Positions 1-9,830 of a stretch of 64,000 nt of DNA are shown here, piece by piece. Where the stretch lies: the NCBI RefSeq assembly GCF_900582625.1, contig NZ_UTIQ01000199.1, positions 124,001-188,000 on the forward strand, in the 5' to 3' direction. Position 1 is the first letter of the stretch. Each line of letters starts with the position of its first letter. Position numbers and translations under genes: made by a program. Under the pieces are notes generated by a model that had not been told where the DNA came from, searched no databases, and was given only the letters and a program-made list of their open reading frames with translations. Source of the stretch: Pseudomonas viridiflava (GTDB taxonomy: Bacteria; Pseudomonadota; Gammaproteobacteria; Pseudomonadales; Pseudomonadaceae).

Positions 1-638
1 GCCCAATCGCCGCGAATGGTGAAGCCGTCCTCATCGGCATGCATGTCGGCGTAGGCGCAATTCGACAGCCCCAACTGCTGGGCCAACATGCGCGTGGTGG
101 CGGCCAGAATCACATCGGCACTGGTGGCCGTTGCCACCGCACGCCCGAGGCCATCGAGAAAGGCCAGGCGCTGGTTGGCGACCACCGTGGCCGTGGTTTC
201 AGCCACGGTGTCGAGGATGCCAACGACCTTGCCGGTGTGGTCGCGAATGGGGCTGTAGCAAAAGGTGAAGTAGGCCTGTTCAGGCGCGCCACCGCGCTCG
301 ATCAGCAGCGGGAAATCTTCCAGGTAGGTGGCTTGGCCTGCAAAAGCGGCGTCGGCGAAGGCGCTGATATCGGGCCACGCTTCGCTCCACACGTCGCTGA
401 ACGAGCGGCCCAACGCAGAGGGTTTATTGCCGAGAATTTGATTGAAGGCTTGGTTGTGCAGGGTAGTGAGGCTGTCGCCCCAAACGATGGCTTGCGGGAA
501 GCTGGAACCGAGGCTCAGGGCAACGGTGGTTTTCAACACATCAGGCCAATCCTCGATCGGCCCCAGCGGCGACGAGGCCCAGTCGTAGGCTCGAATCCGC
601 TCCACCATCTGCTCGTCACCTTTGAGCCACTGCGCCAT
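1..638 (-). CDS. PAS/GAF sensor protein (N-terminal part, cut by window edge)
   Basis: An open frame begins at the ATG at 638 and runs without a stop past base 1, so only the first 212 residues are visible. They hold a PAS-like segment (about residues 20-155, with the phrases SFPQAIVWGDSLT and AYFTFCYSPIRD) and then the beginning of a GAF-like domain (LAFLDGLGRAVATATSADVI). This N-terminus is typical of soluble bacterial hybrid or simple sensor histidine kinases with PAS-GAF input, and of some diguanylate cyclases. The output domain lies outside the window, so the kind of signalling enzyme cannot be decided. No signal peptide or membrane segment is seen, so the sensor is probably cytoplasmic. 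A GGATGGGG stretch lies just upstream of the ATG. It is divergent from the solute-binding protein gene at 810. Confidence 0.75.
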   Translation of the reverse strand, partial: MAQWLKGDEQMVERIRAYDWASSPLGPIEDWPDVLKTTVALSLGSSFPQAIVWGDSLTTLHNQAFNQILGNKPSALGRSFSDVWSEAWPDISAFADAAFAGQATYLEDFPLLIERGGAPEQAYFTFCYSPIRDHTGKVVGILDTVAETTATVVANQRLAFLDGLGRAVATATSADVILAATTRMLAQQLGLSNCAYADMHADEDGFTIRGDW

Positions 639-809
639 GTGTCCCCATCCGTAGCCAATCAAACACGTCTATTTCGTGGCGTTCCTTATACCGTCCTACA
701 CCCAGGCATCCAAGTCGAAGGTGAAAACGCTGATAGGCAGTGCGGCATGTCGCACACGCCTGCTGATCTATAGTCAATCGGTAACGATTCGGCAAAACAG
801 GGGTGTGCG

Positions 810-1541
810 GTGAGAGCAATGTTCTGGGCTGTGGTCTGGCTTGTGCACAGTGCGGCGGCATCGGCTGCTGAAGACATCACCTTGTTTTGCTACCAGAACA
901 AACCGCCGTACGTGGTGGATTACGCCGCTCAAAAAGGGCTGTATTTCGACCTGGCGCAGCGGCTGGAAGCGCTGATGCCGGATTACCACTTCGCCGTGCG
1001 CGAGATTCCTCGCCGGCGCCTGGATCGTCAGTTGAACGAGGGCCGGCTGCCGGGGCTGGTGCTCGGCGTGAGCCCGGCGTGGTTTCCCAATTCGCCTGCT
1101 TTTACGCTGACCGAGCCGTTTATCGATGACGTCAATTTGCTGGTGTCGCGCAACAGCGGCGAGGTCTCACGGCTCACGCTTGCCACGCTGCAGGGGCATC
1201 GCTTGGGCTTGGTGGCCGGGCACTATTACCCGGAGCTGACGCCGCTGCTGACGAGTGGATCGGTCAGTCGACAAGACAGCGTGGATGAGCGCGTCAATGT
1301 CGAACGCCTGCAACGCGGCTGGATCGATGCCACCGTTGTCGGCAAGCGCACGCTGGAGTTTTTCTGGTTTGAACGACCGGTTCTGCAGGCCCAGTTGTTT
1401 GTTGCCGGGCCGCTGAGTCGCTATCAGCGTCACCTATTGGTGCCCACTGCCTACGCACGCTTAGTGCCGGCGCTGAACAAGGCCATCGAGGCGCTGGATG
1501 ACGACGAAGCGTGGCAGGCGAGGGTGGCGGCTTATCGTTAG
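810..1541 (+). CDS. Periplasmic solute-binding protein, SBP_bac_3-like
   Basis: The 243-residue product starts with a short signal peptide (hydrophobic core FWAVVWLVHS, likely cleavage after ASA) followed by a type II periplasmic binding fold of the amino-acid-binding SBP_bac_3 kind: KPPYVVDY near residue 33, GLYFDLAQRLEALMP, and the second-lobe phrase QGHRLGLVAGHYYPEL. It is a stand-alone gene with no permease or ATPase nearby, as is common for the many orphan small binding proteins of Pseudomonas. The ligand cannot be told. The GTG at 810 is chosen because AGGGG precedes it and it places an Arg before the hydrophobic core; an ATG at 819 in the same frame, also with a GGTGAG, is an alternative. 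Confidence 0.75.
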   Translation: MRAMFWAVVWLVHSAAASAAEDITLFCYQNKPPYVVDYAAQKGLYFDLAQRLEALMPDYHFAVREIPRRRLDRQLNEGRLPGLVLGVSPAWFPNSPAFTLTEPFIDDVNLLVSRNSGEVSRLTLATLQGHRLGLVAGHYYPELTPLLTSGSVSRQDSVDERVNVERLQRGWIDATVVGKRTLEFFWFERPVLQAQLFVAGPLSRYQRHLLVPTAYARLVPALNKAIEALDDDEAWQARVAAYR

Positions 1542-1572
1542 CCGCCACGGCCTGCTTTTAAAGCTCAAAAAG

Positions 1573-1598
1573 CATCGAGGCTAAAGCCTCTCCCACAG
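1573..1598. repeat. REP-like palindrome
   Basis: The sequence ATCGAGGCTAAAGCCTCTCC is a variant of the Pseudomonas REP core (palindromic GAGGCT..AGCCTC). It lies between the convergent solute-binding protein and nhaA genes, where such palindromes often sit and can act as a transcript 3' end. Confidence 0.7.
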
Positions 1599-1618
1599 AC
1601 GGCGTGGTTTGGGCAGGT

Positions 1619-2968
1619 CTAGGCAGGGTTCGCCTTGGCGCGGCGAACCACGATGGCGCCAATTATCAGGCCGAGCGTCGCGGCAATGGCCGAGGCGAGC
1701 AGCACACCGAGCTTGGCGGCACTGAGCAGGCCATCGTCGGTAAAGGCCAGTGAGGCAATGAATATCGACATGGTGAAGCCGATGCCCGCCAGGCAGCCGA
1801 TCAAGCCCAGCCACGACCACGTCATGCCCGGCGGCAGCACGCACCAGCCCAAGCGCACCAGCAGCCAGGTGCTGAACATCACGCCAATCGGCTTGCCAAT
1901 CACCAGCGCACACAGCACGCCGAACATCACCGTCAGCGAGGCTGAATTGTTGAGGTCGACGCCGCCGAGGCTGACGCCCGCGTTAGCCAGCGCGAACAAC
2001 GGCATCACGCCATAGGCCACCCACGGATGCAGCGCCGCCTGCACGCGGATCACCGGCGGCAGCAATTCGCGCTGCGCGGTGCGCAGCTGTTTGACCGAAT
2101 GCAAGACCTCGCCGGTGTCTTCCTCGGCGCGGTGCGTGAGGTTGTGCAAGGCGCCCTTGGCCTTGTCCAACGGACCCTCGGTATCGGGGCGGGAAAACAC
2201 CGGCGTCATCAGGCCCAGCACCACGCCGGCCAGCGTCGGATGGGCCCCGGTTTTCAACAGGCCGAACCACAAAATGGCGCCGGGCAGCACATAGGCAAAC
2301 GCGGAGCCGATGCCGATTTGCTGAAAGATCAACACCAGCACAATGCCGGCAGCGGCGATCAGGAAACCGATGGGCTCCAGGCCGCCGGAGTAAAACAGGG
2401 CAATGATCAGCACGGCGGCAATGTCATCGATGATCGCCAGCGCCAGCAAAAATACCCGCACGGACGGCGGAATCGATTTGCCCAGCAAGGCCAGCACGCC
2501 CATGGCAAAAGCGATATCGGTGGCCGTGGGCACGGCCCAGCCGGAGCGCAGGTTTGGGTCAGCGTTAAGGGCAACGTAGATCAGCGCTGGCACCACTACG
2601 CCGCCGAGCGCGGCGGCCATCGGCAGGGTCGCCAGCTTGAGCGTGGCGAGGGCGCCTTCGTGAATTTCGCGGCGAATTTCCAGGCCGACCACCAGAAAGA
2701 ACACGGTCATCAAGCCGTCGTTAATCCAGAAATGCAGCGACTGTGAAAGCTGCCAATCGCCTAAACCAAGGCTGACGGGCATGTGCCAGAGGTGGTGGTA
2801 ACTGTCGGCTGCCGAAGAGTTTGCCCAGATCAGGGCGATGGCAGCGGCGAGCATCAACACGATGCCGCTGACAGCTTCAATATGGAGGAAATGTTCGAGG
2901 GCGCTAAATGCTTTGTCGGCTACGCGGCGCGCAGCCGGAAGAGCCTTTGGGGGAAGGGGTCGGTTCAT
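1619..2968 (-). CDS. nhaA: Na+/H+ antiporter NhaA
   Basis: The 449-residue inner-membrane protein exchanges external protons for cytoplasmic sodium and supports pH and salt homeostasis. The NhaA hallmarks are present: [12 protein letters not shown] with Asp151 (equivalent to Asp133 of E. coli NhaA) and [12 protein letters not shown] with the paired Asp181-Asp182 that bind the ion (Asp163/Asp164 of E. coli). About twelve hydrophobic helices are visible, from [17 protein letters not shown] near residue 33 to the last helix before the C-terminal RRAKANPA. The N-terminus has about 20 residues more than the E. coli protein. The ATG at 2968 is preceded by GAGCG. The gene stands alone between convergent and same-strand neighbours. 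Confidence 0.97.
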   Translation of the reverse strand: MNRPLPPKALPAARRVADKAFSALEHFLHIEAVSGIVLMLAAAIALIWANSSAADSYHHLWHMPVSLGLGDWQLSQSLHFWINDGLMTVFFLVVGLEIRREIHEGALATLKLATLPMAAALGGVVVPALIYVALNADPNLRSGWAVPTATDIAFAMGVLALLGKSIPPSVRVFLLALAIIDDIAAVLIIALFYSGGLEPIGFLIAAAGIVLVLIFQQIGIGSAFAYVLPGAILWFGLLKTGAHPTLAGVVLGLMTPVFSRPDTEGPLDKAKGALHNLTHRAEEDTGEVLHSVKQLRTAQRELLPPVIRVQAALHPWVAYGVMPLFALANAGVSLGGVDLNNSASLTVMFGVLCALVIGKPIGVMFSTWLLVRLGWCVLPPGMTWSWLGLIGCLAGIGFTMSIFIASLAFTDDGLLSAAKLGVLLASAIAATLGLIIGAIVVRRAKANPA

Positions 2969-3094
2969 GGTCGCTCACTTTTTCAGACTGTGCGGCGGCC
3001 CGACCAACACAAAAAACCTGCCCGGCTGCGCAACTGCAGCCGTGACACCCGCCGGCAACCTTACACAACGAAAACCGATACCGCCACCCGCGAT

Positions 3095-3814
3095 TTACTC
3101 GGTCAGGGTCATCAGCACATCGGAATACCAGGCGCAATTAAGGCCCAGCGCTTCGTCCAGTTCCTGATCGCGGTTAACGTCCAGACGCGATGAATGCACG
3201 CCCAGCAGCAGCCACGGAAGCTCGCGGTTATCGTCGGCGGCCATGCGCATCACAATCGGTGCGCCGCTAGAGCCACGGTGCGTGCGCGCGTCGGTGAGGA
3301 AATAACCTTCGCCCTTGAAACGCAGGCCAAACGCCGAGGCAATGCTGGCCTGACGCGCCACAGGCATGTGGTGCAAGGTGTCGTGAAAACCCAGCGGAAA
3401 GCCGACCACCAGCAAAGGGCTGCCAATTTCGATGGGCTTAGTCAGATCGGCCAGGTGCTCGGGCGTGAAGGCCAGGTACGCGGTGGTTGGCGGCAGTGCG
3501 CTGCGTTCGATTTCCACAACGGCAATGTCAATTTCACCGCCCGAATCGGTGCCCTGACGCCACAGGCTCTTACCGTCTTTAAACAACGGAATGGAAAAAC
3601 CGATGGACTCCGCCAGGTTGTCTTTATTGGTGTGCAATTCGATTTCCAGACGGCTCGGGTGATGCTCGGTCGGTGCGTCGACAACCACGTGGCGGCTGGT
3701 GACTAGAAACAGGCGTTGTTCGCGCTGGAAAAAAAAGCCACTGGCGTTGGTGAGTGGGCGGTCCAGGTCGTACGTGGACACGCGCGTAGCGGCGAGTAGA
3801 AGGGGTTCCAGCAT
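3095..3814 (-). CDS. Trypsin-like serine protease, predicted cytoplasmic
   Basis: The 239-residue protein has the chymotrypsin-fold catalytic set: His42 in LVTSRHVV, Asp96 in GGEIDIAVVEI and Ser183 in THRGSSGAP. It therefore looks enzymatically competent. Unlike DegP/HtrA it has no PDZ domain, and no signal peptide or lipobox precedes the catalytic domain (start MLEPLLLAATRVSTYD), so export by Sec is not predicted. Its family is usually labelled S1 or trypsin-like peptidase domain protein; the substrate is unknown. It sits alone between nhaA and a flavin reductase gene, all on the same strand but with gaps of over 100 bases. Confidence 0.8.
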   Translation of the reverse strand: MLEPLLLAATRVSTYDLDRPLTNASGFFFQREQRLFLVTSRHVVVDAPTEHHPSRLEIELHTNKDNLAESIGFSIPLFKDGKSLWRQGTDSGGEIDIAVVEIERSALPPTTAYLAFTPEHLADLTKPIEIGSPLLVVGFPLGFHDTLHHMPVARQASIASAFGLRFKGEGYFLTDARTHRGSSGAPIVMRMAADDNRELPWLLLGVHSSRLDVNRDQELDEALGLNCAWYSDVLMTLTE

Positions 3815-3948
3815 GATGAGTTACATCCTGTAAAGAAGCTGCGGTGTTAAGTAAGAAGGGCGCAGCGGCTGGAAGGTTCGAGCGATATTTTTGCGCCGGC
3901 AAAGCGGGTTTCGTCAGGGCAGCGAAACCCGCAGTAAAAGCGCTGCGG

Positions 3949-4575
3949 TTATTTGTCCACCACCGGGCGATGCATGTGGAAACGCTGGCTTTCTTCAATT
4001 GCGAAGTAGTCCGTCGGGCCGCCGCCACGCATGATCGGTTGTGCCAACACCGTGTTGTACACGCCGTCTTCCAACACCGCCGTGTCGATGTGCACGGCTA
4101 CCACTTCGCCCAACACCAGCCAGGTATCGATCAGCCCGCCGTCGGCTTTTTGTAGCTGCACGATATCGCTCAACCGGCACTCGAACGACACCGGACTGGC
4201 CAGCACCCGTGGCGGTTTCACCAGGCGCGAGGGCGCGGTGTCGAGGCCCGCCAGTTCGAACTCGTTGACCTCAGGCGCCACCAGCGCCGACGAGGCATTC
4301 ATCTGCTCCGCCAGCGGGCGGCTGGCCAGGTTCCAGACAAACTCTTTGCTGGCCGCAATATTTCGTACGCTGTCTTTCCAGCCGATGCTGGAGAAGCCAA
4401 TGATCGGCGGCGTGTAGTTGAAGGCATTGAAGAAACTGTACGGCGCCAGGTTGAGCACGCCGTCGGGGCTTTGCGACGAGATCCAGCCAATCGGCCGTGG
4501 GGCGACGATGGAATTGAGCGGGTCGTGCTTCAGGCCGTGGCCGAGTTTGGGTTCGTAGAAATGGAATTCGCGCAT
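3949..4575 (-). CDS. Flavin reductase family flavoprotein
   Basis: The 208-residue product belongs to the FMN-binding split-barrel flavin reductase-like family (DIM6/NTAB type). Recognisable phrases are NSIVAPRPIGWISS near the N-terminus, LAPYSFFNAFNYTPPIIGFSS, which lines the FMN site, and DTWLVLGEVVAVHID. Members reduce flavins or use bound FMN on small substrates; the specific reaction cannot be inferred here. The ATG at 4575 is chosen because GAGGT lies 6 bases upstream; a TTG at 4587 would only add four residues. The gene is monocistronic, bounded by REP sequences at its 5' side. Confidence 0.85.
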   Translation of the reverse strand: MREFHFYEPKLGHGLKHDPLNSIVAPRPIGWISSQSPDGVLNLAPYSFFNAFNYTPPIIGFSSIGWKDSVRNIAASKEFVWNLASRPLAEQMNASSALVAPEVNEFELAGLDTAPSRLVKPPRVLASPVSFECRLSDIVQLQKADGGLIDTWLVLGEVVAVHIDTAVLEDGVYNTVLAQPIMRGGGPTDYFAIEESQRFHMHRPVVDK

Positions 4576-4594
4576 GGGGGACCTCAAGTGCTCT

Positions 4595-4657
4595 CTGTGG
4601 GAGGGCGATTAACCGCGCTGCTCCTAAAAACATCGCGGCTAAAGCCGCTCCCACAGG
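4595..4657. repeat. REP doublet
   Basis: Two inverted REP-like units face each other: a degenerate CTGTGGGAGGGCGATTAACC at 4595 and an intact ATCGCGGCTAAAGCCGCTCC ending near 4657. They fill the gap between the end of ppnN and the start of the flavin reductase gene and may mark the 3' end of the ppnN transcript. Confidence 0.75.
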
Positions 4658-4666
4658 AAAGGGGGG

Positions 4667-6043
4667 TTAGCCGTTAATAACGCGGTAGCACGGCACATAG
4701 GCCGCGCCGCCGGGCAGTTTCATGCGGTGTTGCTCAACGAAGGCTTGCAGCAGTTTGTCCAGCGGCTCCATTACGGCGGGGTCGCCATGAATTTCATAAG
4801 GGCCGAACTCTTCGATCAGACGAATGCCGGTCGCCTTCACGTTGCCCGCCACAATGCCGGAAAACGCCCGACGCAAATTCGCCGCCAGCTCATGTGGGGC
4901 GATGCTGCGGTTGAGTTTCAGCGCGGCCATGTTGGCGTGGGTCGGCTCGAATGGGCGCTGGAAGCCTTCATCGATTTTCAGCAGCCAGTTGAAGTGGAAC
5001 GCGTCGTTGCGCTCGCGGCGGAACTGTTTCACCTGCTTCAGCCCGAGCGTCATCTGCCGCGCCACTTCAGCTGGGTCATCGACAATGATCTGATAATGCG
5101 CCTGCGCCGATTCTCCCAGCGTTGCCCCAATAAACGCGTGCAGCTGCTCGAAATACGCCTTGGCGCTTCTCGGTCCGGTAAGGATGACGGGGAAAGGCAG
5201 GTCCTGGTTATCCGGGTGCATCAGAATGCCCAGCAGGTACAGGAATTCTTCGGCCGTACCGGCGCCGCCCGGGAAAATAATGATGCCGTGACCGACCCGC
5301 ACAAACGCTTCCAGGCGTTTTTCGATGTCCGGCAGAATCACTAACTCATTGACGATCGGGTTCGGTGCCTCGGCGGCGATGATGCCCGGCTCGGTCAGGC
5401 CCAGGTAACGGCTGCCGGTGATGCGCTGTTTGGCATGGCTGATGGTCGCGCCCTTCATCGGCCCTTTCATTACGCCTGGGCCGCAGCCGGTGCACACATC
5501 CAGGCTACGCAGGCCCAGCTCGTGGCCGACCTTCTTGGTGTACTTGTATTCCTCGGTGCTGATGGAGTGACCACCCCAGCACACGACAATTTTCGGCTCG
5601 ACACCGGGGCGCAGGGTGCGGGCGTTGCGCAGCAGGTGGAACACGTAATCGGTAATGCCCTGGGAGGTGTCCAGGTCGATGCGTTGGCTGTCGAGTTCGT
5701 TCTCGGTGTAAACGATGTCGCGCAGGGCGCTGAACAACATCTCGCGCGTGCTGGCGATCATTTCGCCATCGACAAAGGCGTCGGCCGGCGCATTCAACAA
5801 CTCCAGGCGCACGCCACGGTCTTGCTGGTGGATGCGCACTTCGAAGTCTTTGTAGGCGTCGAGGATGGTCTTGGCGTTATCGATATGGGCGCCGGTATTG
5901 AGGATGGCCAGGGCGCACTGGCGGAATAGATCGTAGATGCTGCCGGAACCGGCTTCGCTGAGTTGTTGCACTTCGCGTTGGGACAATGTTTCCAGGCTGC
6001 CTTTGGGGCTGACGGAGGCGTTGATGACTTGTCTGTGGCGCAT
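4667..6043 (-). CDS. ppnN: Pyrimidine/purine nucleotide 5'-monophosphate nucleosidase PpnN
   Basis: The 458-residue product matches the PpnN (YgdH) family, which cleaves nucleoside monophosphates to ribose-5-phosphate and free base and in E. coli is modulated by (p)ppGpp. The central LOG-type Rossmann domain carries the hallmark PGGAGTAEE (residues 258-266) and CTGCGPGVMKGPMKGA (about 184-199). The extra N-terminal domain (MRHRQVINASVSPKGSLETL) and the C-terminal domain distinguish it from short lysine-decarboxylase-like LOG proteins. The frame stays open upstream through a repeat block, but family length (about 454 residues) and a GGA upstream support the ATG at 6043; an ATG at 6055 is possible. 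Confidence 0.93.
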   Translation of the reverse strand: MRHRQVINASVSPKGSLETLSQREVQQLSEAGSGSIYDLFRQCALAILNTGAHIDNAKTILDAYKDFEVRIHQQDRGVRLELLNAPADAFVDGEMIASTREMLFSALRDIVYTENELDSQRIDLDTSQGITDYVFHLLRNARTLRPGVEPKIVVCWGGHSISTEEYKYTKKVGHELGLRSLDVCTGCGPGVMKGPMKGATISHAKQRITGSRYLGLTEPGIIAAEAPNPIVNELVILPDIEKRLEAFVRVGHGIIIFPGGAGTAEEFLYLLGILMHPDNQDLPFPVILTGPRSAKAYFEQLHAFIGATLGESAQAHYQIIVDDPAEVARQMTLGLKQVKQFRRERNDAFHFNWLLKIDEGFQRPFEPTHANMAALKLNRSIAPHELAANLRRAFSGIVAGNVKATGIRLIEEFGPYEIHGDPAVMEPLDKLLQAFVEQHRMKLPGGAAYVPCYRVING

Positions 6044-6588
6044 TCTGTTTTCCATAAAGAGGAGCGGTGGACAGGAGCACTCCGGCTCCGGTGTGGGGGT
6101 AGTTTGCCGTGTGGGAGGGGGGATGTCACAGGGCGATGCAGGTCGGGGTTTTTTGCGGGCTGGGTGTATGGCTAGAGACCGGTGGGGAGTGGGGGTTGTT
6201 CCGTTGGGGTTCCATTGACAGGTGACGAACCCGCCACAGCACTCCGCTCCGAAATTCTGGATTCCGAATCGGCGGACCGCCGCCTGCGCGGGAATGACGG
6301 TGGTGTTTGAGAATGCTCCGTCATTCCCGCGCAGGCGGGAATCCAGAATCTCAAGCCCGGCAAAGCTATCGAGGCAGTTGCAGTCCATTGCGAGGTGCAG
6401 AACCCGCCATTGCACTTCGCTCCGAAACTCTGGTTTCCGAATCGTCGGACCGCCGCCTTCGCGGGAATGACGGTGGTGTTTGAAAAATCCACCGTCATCC
6501 TCGCGAACGCGGGGATCCAGAATCTCAAGCCGTACACAGTAGATCGGCGAAGGTGTTTTTTAACATCCCTGCTAAAGGCGATTGCCCC
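6044..6588. other. Gene-free spacer with repeats
   Basis: No credible gene is present. The spacer holds the ppnN promoter region (unidentified) next to 6043 and, from 6228 to 6533, the tandem repeat described separately. The frames open here translate to phrases such as DSRLRGNDG, which are known to be artefacts of this repeat class. Confidence 0.7.
6228..6533. repeat. Tandem ~173-bp repeat with long inverted arms
   Basis: Two diverged copies with a period of 173 bases begin with AACCCGCCA at 6228 and 6401. Each contains a left arm (TCTGGATTCCGAATCGGCGG in copy 1) reading into GCGGGAATGACGG, and an inverted right arm CCGTCATTCCCGCGCAGGCG (6318 on) or CCGTCATCCTCGCGAACGCG (6492 on) that ends in ATCCAGAATCTCAAGCC. 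The arms can fold into a long hairpin. The same arms recur at 58838-59025. Confidence 0.85.
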
Positions 6589-7245
6589 CTAAACCACCCG
6601 CCAAACCCCACCATCCCCCACCACAAAAACCCGCTCCCCATCCTCAGGCAACACGCCCATCGCGCCGGTAAAACTCCCAAACGCGGGCATCAGGCTCACC
6701 CGTTCGCCAATCAGAAAGCACGGCAGTCGCAAGCTCTGCCGACCTTTGCCACGCAGGCGATACGCAGGATGCACATGCCCGGCCAGAACATGGTGGGTGG
6801 CGTGGGCGTCCGGTTCATGTTGCAGGGCCAGCGGGCCCACCAGTAGCGGCTCGGCGACGGTTTCGATGCCCAAATGCGCCGGGGGATCGCCAGCGTTGCG
6901 GTCGTGGTTGCCGCGGATGAGGGTGATGTCCATGGCCACATGGCCACCGCGCCATTGCTGTAGGGCGGCCAGCGTTGCGGGGTTTTTGGCTTGGCGGGCA
7001 TGGAGAAAATCGCCAAGTACGATCAGGCGCCGGCTGGGGTAGCGGTGCAGCAGTTGGTCGAGGCGGTGGAAGTTTTCAGCGGTGGTGCCGTGGGGAACGG
7101 GTTGGCCCAGTTGGCGGTAGGTGGCAGCCTTGCCTAGGTGCAGGTCGGCGATCAGCAGCGCCTGGTAGTCGGGCCACCAGATGGCTTTGTCGGCGAGTAG
7201 CCAGAGTTCAGTTCCAGCCAGTTGCACGGGCAGATGTTCGCTCAA
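6589..7245 (-). CDS. pdeM: Ligase-associated DNA repair phosphoesterase (MPE/PdeM)
   Basis: The 218-residue calcineurin-type metallophosphoesterase shows all metal-binding motifs: DLH (Asp34, His36), GDFLH (Asp79, His82), GNHD (113-115), His143 and GHVH (His157, His159). It is the last gene of the four-gene repair cluster; the Pseudomonas putida homologue is a manganese-dependent single-strand DNA endonuclease. The start is unusual: a TTG at 7245 overlaps the helicase stop (TTGA), and AAGGAG inside the last helicase codons acts as ribosome binding site, so translation is probably coupled to the helicase. Confidence 0.93.
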   Translation of the reverse strand: MSEHLPVQLAGTELWLLADKAIWWPDYQALLIADLHLGKAATYRQLGQPVPHGTTAENFHRLDQLLHRYPSRRLIVLGDFLHARQAKNPATLAALQQWRGGHVAMDITLIRGNHDRNAGDPPAHLGIETVAEPLLVGPLALQHEPDAHATHHVLAGHVHPAYRLRGKGRQSLRLPCFLIGERVSLMPAFGSFTGAMGVLPEDGERVFVVGDGGVWRVV

Positions 7246-9830
7246 GGACGCTCCTTAACGGGACGGGGTCGACCGTCTTTGCCTTGACGCGGGGCGCGGC
7301 CTTTGCGTGGGGCAGGGCGCTCGTTGTCGATGGCGAATCGGGCGTCGGTTTCGGCTTCGTAGCCGCCAGGGCCGGCGGCTTTTTCCAGGTCTTGCACCAT
7401 GCGTTTGATGCGGTCGGCGAGCTTTTCCGAGCTCAGGCTTTCACGGAAGCGTTCCACCAGCAGCGGAAAGGCCAGGGGCGTGGCGCGTTTGATCACGTGC
7501 ACGTCCAGCCGCCGAGTTTGTAGGCGCTCAAGAGTTTGTTGCAGGCGCTGAACTTCCAGCTCTTGGCGCAGCACTTCCTGTTGCGCCTGGGTCAGCAACA
7601 GGTTGCTCGGGTCGTATTGCTGGAATACGTCGAAGAACAAGGCGCTGGAGGCTTGCAGTTGCCGGGCGCTTTTAGCCGCGCCGGGGTAGCCGGAAAACAC
7701 CAGCCCGGCGATGCGGGCGATTTCGCGAAAGCGGCGACGCGCCAGCTCGCCGGCGTTCAGGCTGGCGAGCACGTCGCGCAACAGGTGCTCGGTGCTGAAC
7801 AGCGCCGGGGTTAGGGCGTGGGCGTAGTCGATGGGGCTGGCGCACAGCAGTTCCAGGCCGTAGTCGTTAACGGCGATGGAAAAGCTCAGCGGTTGCCCTT
7901 CGGCCAGGCGCCAGGCGAGCAGGCTGGCCAGGCCCAGGTGCACGGAACGCCCGGCAAACGGGTACAGAAACAGGTGCCAGCCTTCGCGCGATTTCACCAC
8001 TTCGGCGAGCAAGGTGTGGGCGGTCGGCAGCGCGGACCAGCTTTCCTGCACCGCGAGCAACGGGCGCAACAGCCGCATCTCATCGCTGGCGTATTCGCCA
8101 GCGGCGGCGGCACCGAGTTTGTCGACCACGGCGTCGGCCAACTCGCTGGATAGCGGCATACGCCCACCATTCCACCGCGGCACGGCGGCTTTTTTGCCGG
8201 TGGCGCGGCGCACGTAGGCGGTCATGTTTTCCACCCGCACCAATTCCAGCAGGCGCCCGGCGAACAAGAAGCCGTCCCCGGGGCGCAGGCGGGCGATAAA
8301 GCCTTCCTCGACGCTGCCCAATGAGCCGCCGCTGCCGCCTTTGGTCCAGTACTTCACGCTCAGGCTGGCATCGCTGACGATGGTGCCGATGCTCATGCGG
8401 TGGCGCCGTGCCAGGCGCGCATCGGGCACGCGCCAGCGGCCGTCGGCGTCGGGTTCGGCGCGGCGGTAGTCGGGGTAGGCGGTGAGCGAGTGGCCGCCAT
8501 GGCGAATAAACGCCAAGGCCCAGTCCCATTCCTCGTCGGTGAGCTGGCGGTAAGCCCAGGCGCTGCGCACTTCGGCGAGCATGGCTTCGCTCATAAAACC
8601 GCCGCCCAAGGCCATGCTGACCAAGTGTTGAACCAGCACGTCGAGGGGTTTTTCCGGCGACTGGCGCGCCTCGATTCGGCGCTCGGCGACTGCCGTTTGC
8701 GCCGCCGCCGACTCCAGCAGTTCCAAGCTATGGGTCGGCACCAAGGTCACGCGCGAAGGCCGCCCTGGCGCATGGCCGCTGCGGCCGGCACGCTGCATCA
8801 GGCGCGCCACGCCTTTCGGTGAGCCGATTTGCAGCACGCGCTCCACCGGCAGAAAGTCCACGCCCAAATCGAGGCTGGAGGTGCACACCACGGCTTTTAG
8901 CGTGCCTTGCTTGAGCGCCAGCTCCACCCAGTCGCGCACCTCTCGTGACAGCGAGCCGTGGTGCAAGGCCAGCAAGCCCGCCCAGTCGGGACGCGCTTCG
9001 AGCAGCGCCTGGTACCAAATTTCCGCCTGCGAGCGCGTATTGGTGAACACCAGCGTGGTGCTGCTGCTTTCCAGCTCTTCGACCACTTGCGGCAACATGC
9101 GCAAACCCAAATGGCCGGCCCATGGAAAGCGTTCGATGCCGGGCGGCAGCAGGGTATCGACGCGCAAGGTTTTGGCCATTTTGCCTTGCACCAAACGCCC
9201 GGTCGGCATCAGTACTTCCATGGCGTGCGGTTGGTTGCCGAGGGTGGCAGACAAGCCCCAGACCATCAGTTCCGGCGTCCATTGCCGCAGCCGAGCCAGG
9301 GCCAATTGCAGCTGCACGCCGCGCTTGTTGCCGAGCAGTTCGTGCCACTCATCGACGATCACCATGCGCACGCTGGCGAAGGTGTCGCGGGCTTTGGCGC
9401 CGGTGAGTAGCAGCGTCAGGCTTTCCGGTGTGGTGATCAGCGCGCTGGGCAGCTTGCGACTTTGCCGGGCGCGCTCGGCGCTACCCGTGTCGCCGGTGCG
9501 CAGGCCCACGCTCCAGTGAATGTGCAAATCATCCAGCGGCGCCTGCAAGGCGCGTGCGGTGTCGGCGGCCAGGGCGCGCATGGGCGTAATCCACAGCACG
9601 GTCAGCGGCGCCAGCGTCGGTTTGCGCGGGCGCGCTGTGGGCGCGGGTGCAGCGGCAATCTTGGCGAAGCGATTGAGCGCGGCGAACCACACGGCATAGG
9701 TTTTCCCCGCGCCTGTGGTGGCGTGCAGCAAGCCCGACTCGCCGGCTTTTACCGCAGCCCACACCTCTTTTTGAAAGGGGAAAGGTTTCCACTGACGCAG
9801 CGCGAACCAGGCGCTGGCGGGGCTGGTCAT
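7242..9830 (-). CDS. Lhr-Core family DEXH helicase (ligase-associated)
   Basis: The 862-residue protein is a superfamily 2 helicase. It has the Walker A motif TTGAGKT near residue 42, a DEWH motif II (VDEWHELLG), LSATLGN as motif III, the Ig phrase TNTRSQAE, and [11 protein letters not shown] as motif VI. Length and the C-terminal winged-helix and Lhr-specific region match Lhr-Core, a 3'-to-5' single-strand DNA translocase and helicase. The ATG at 9830 is chosen over an upstream TTG/ATG because it overlaps the ligase stop in ATGA and starts directly at the family N-terminus ([17 protein letters not shown]). The C-terminal tail is basic ([19 protein letters not shown]). It acts on DNA together with Exo, Lig and MPE. 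Confidence 0.95.
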   Translation of the reverse strand: MTSPASAWFALRQWKPFPFQKEVWAAVKAGESGLLHATTGAGKTYAVWFAALNRFAKIAAAPAPTARPRKPTLAPLTVLWITPMRALAADTARALQAPLDDLHIHWSVGLRTGDTGSAERARQSRKLPSALITTPESLTLLLTGAKARDTFASVRMVIVDEWHELLGNKRGVQLQLALARLRQWTPELMVWGLSATLGNQPHAMEVLMPTGRLVQGKMAKTLRVDTLLPPGIERFPWAGHLGLRMLPQVVEELESSSTTLVFTNTRSQAEIWYQALLEARPDWAGLLALHHGSLSREVRDWVELALKQGTLKAVVCTSSLDLGVDFLPVERVLQIGSPKGVARLMQRAGRSGHAPGRPSRVTLVPTHSLELLESAAAQTAVAERRIEARQSPEKPLDVLVQHLVSMALGGGFMSEAMLAEVRSAWAYRQLTDEEWDWALAFIRHGGHSLTAYPDYRRAEPDADGRWRVPDARLARRHRMSIGTIVSDASLSVKYWTKGGSGGSLGSVEEGFIARLRPGDGFLFAGRLLELVRVENMTAYVRRATGKKAAVPRWNGGRMPLSSELADAVVDKLGAAAAGEYASDEMRLLRPLLAVQESWSALPTAHTLLAEVVKSREGWHLFLYPFAGRSVHLGLASLLAWRLAEGQPLSFSIAVNDYGLELLCASPIDYAHALTPALFSTEHLLRDVLASLNAGELARRRFREIARIAGLVFSGYPGAAKSARQLQASSALFFDVFQQYDPSNLLLTQAQQEVLRQELEVQRLQQTLERLQTRRLDVHVIKRATPLAFPLLVERFRESLSSEKLADRIKRMVQDLEKAAGPGGYEAETDARFAIDNERPAPRKGRAPRQGKDGRPRPVKERP

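Noticed and set aside
6222..6592. Three short frames with phrases like NRRTAACAGMT and DSRLRGNDG
   Set aside because: Translations of the palindromic repeat; identical phrases occur in unrelated places and no start site is credible.
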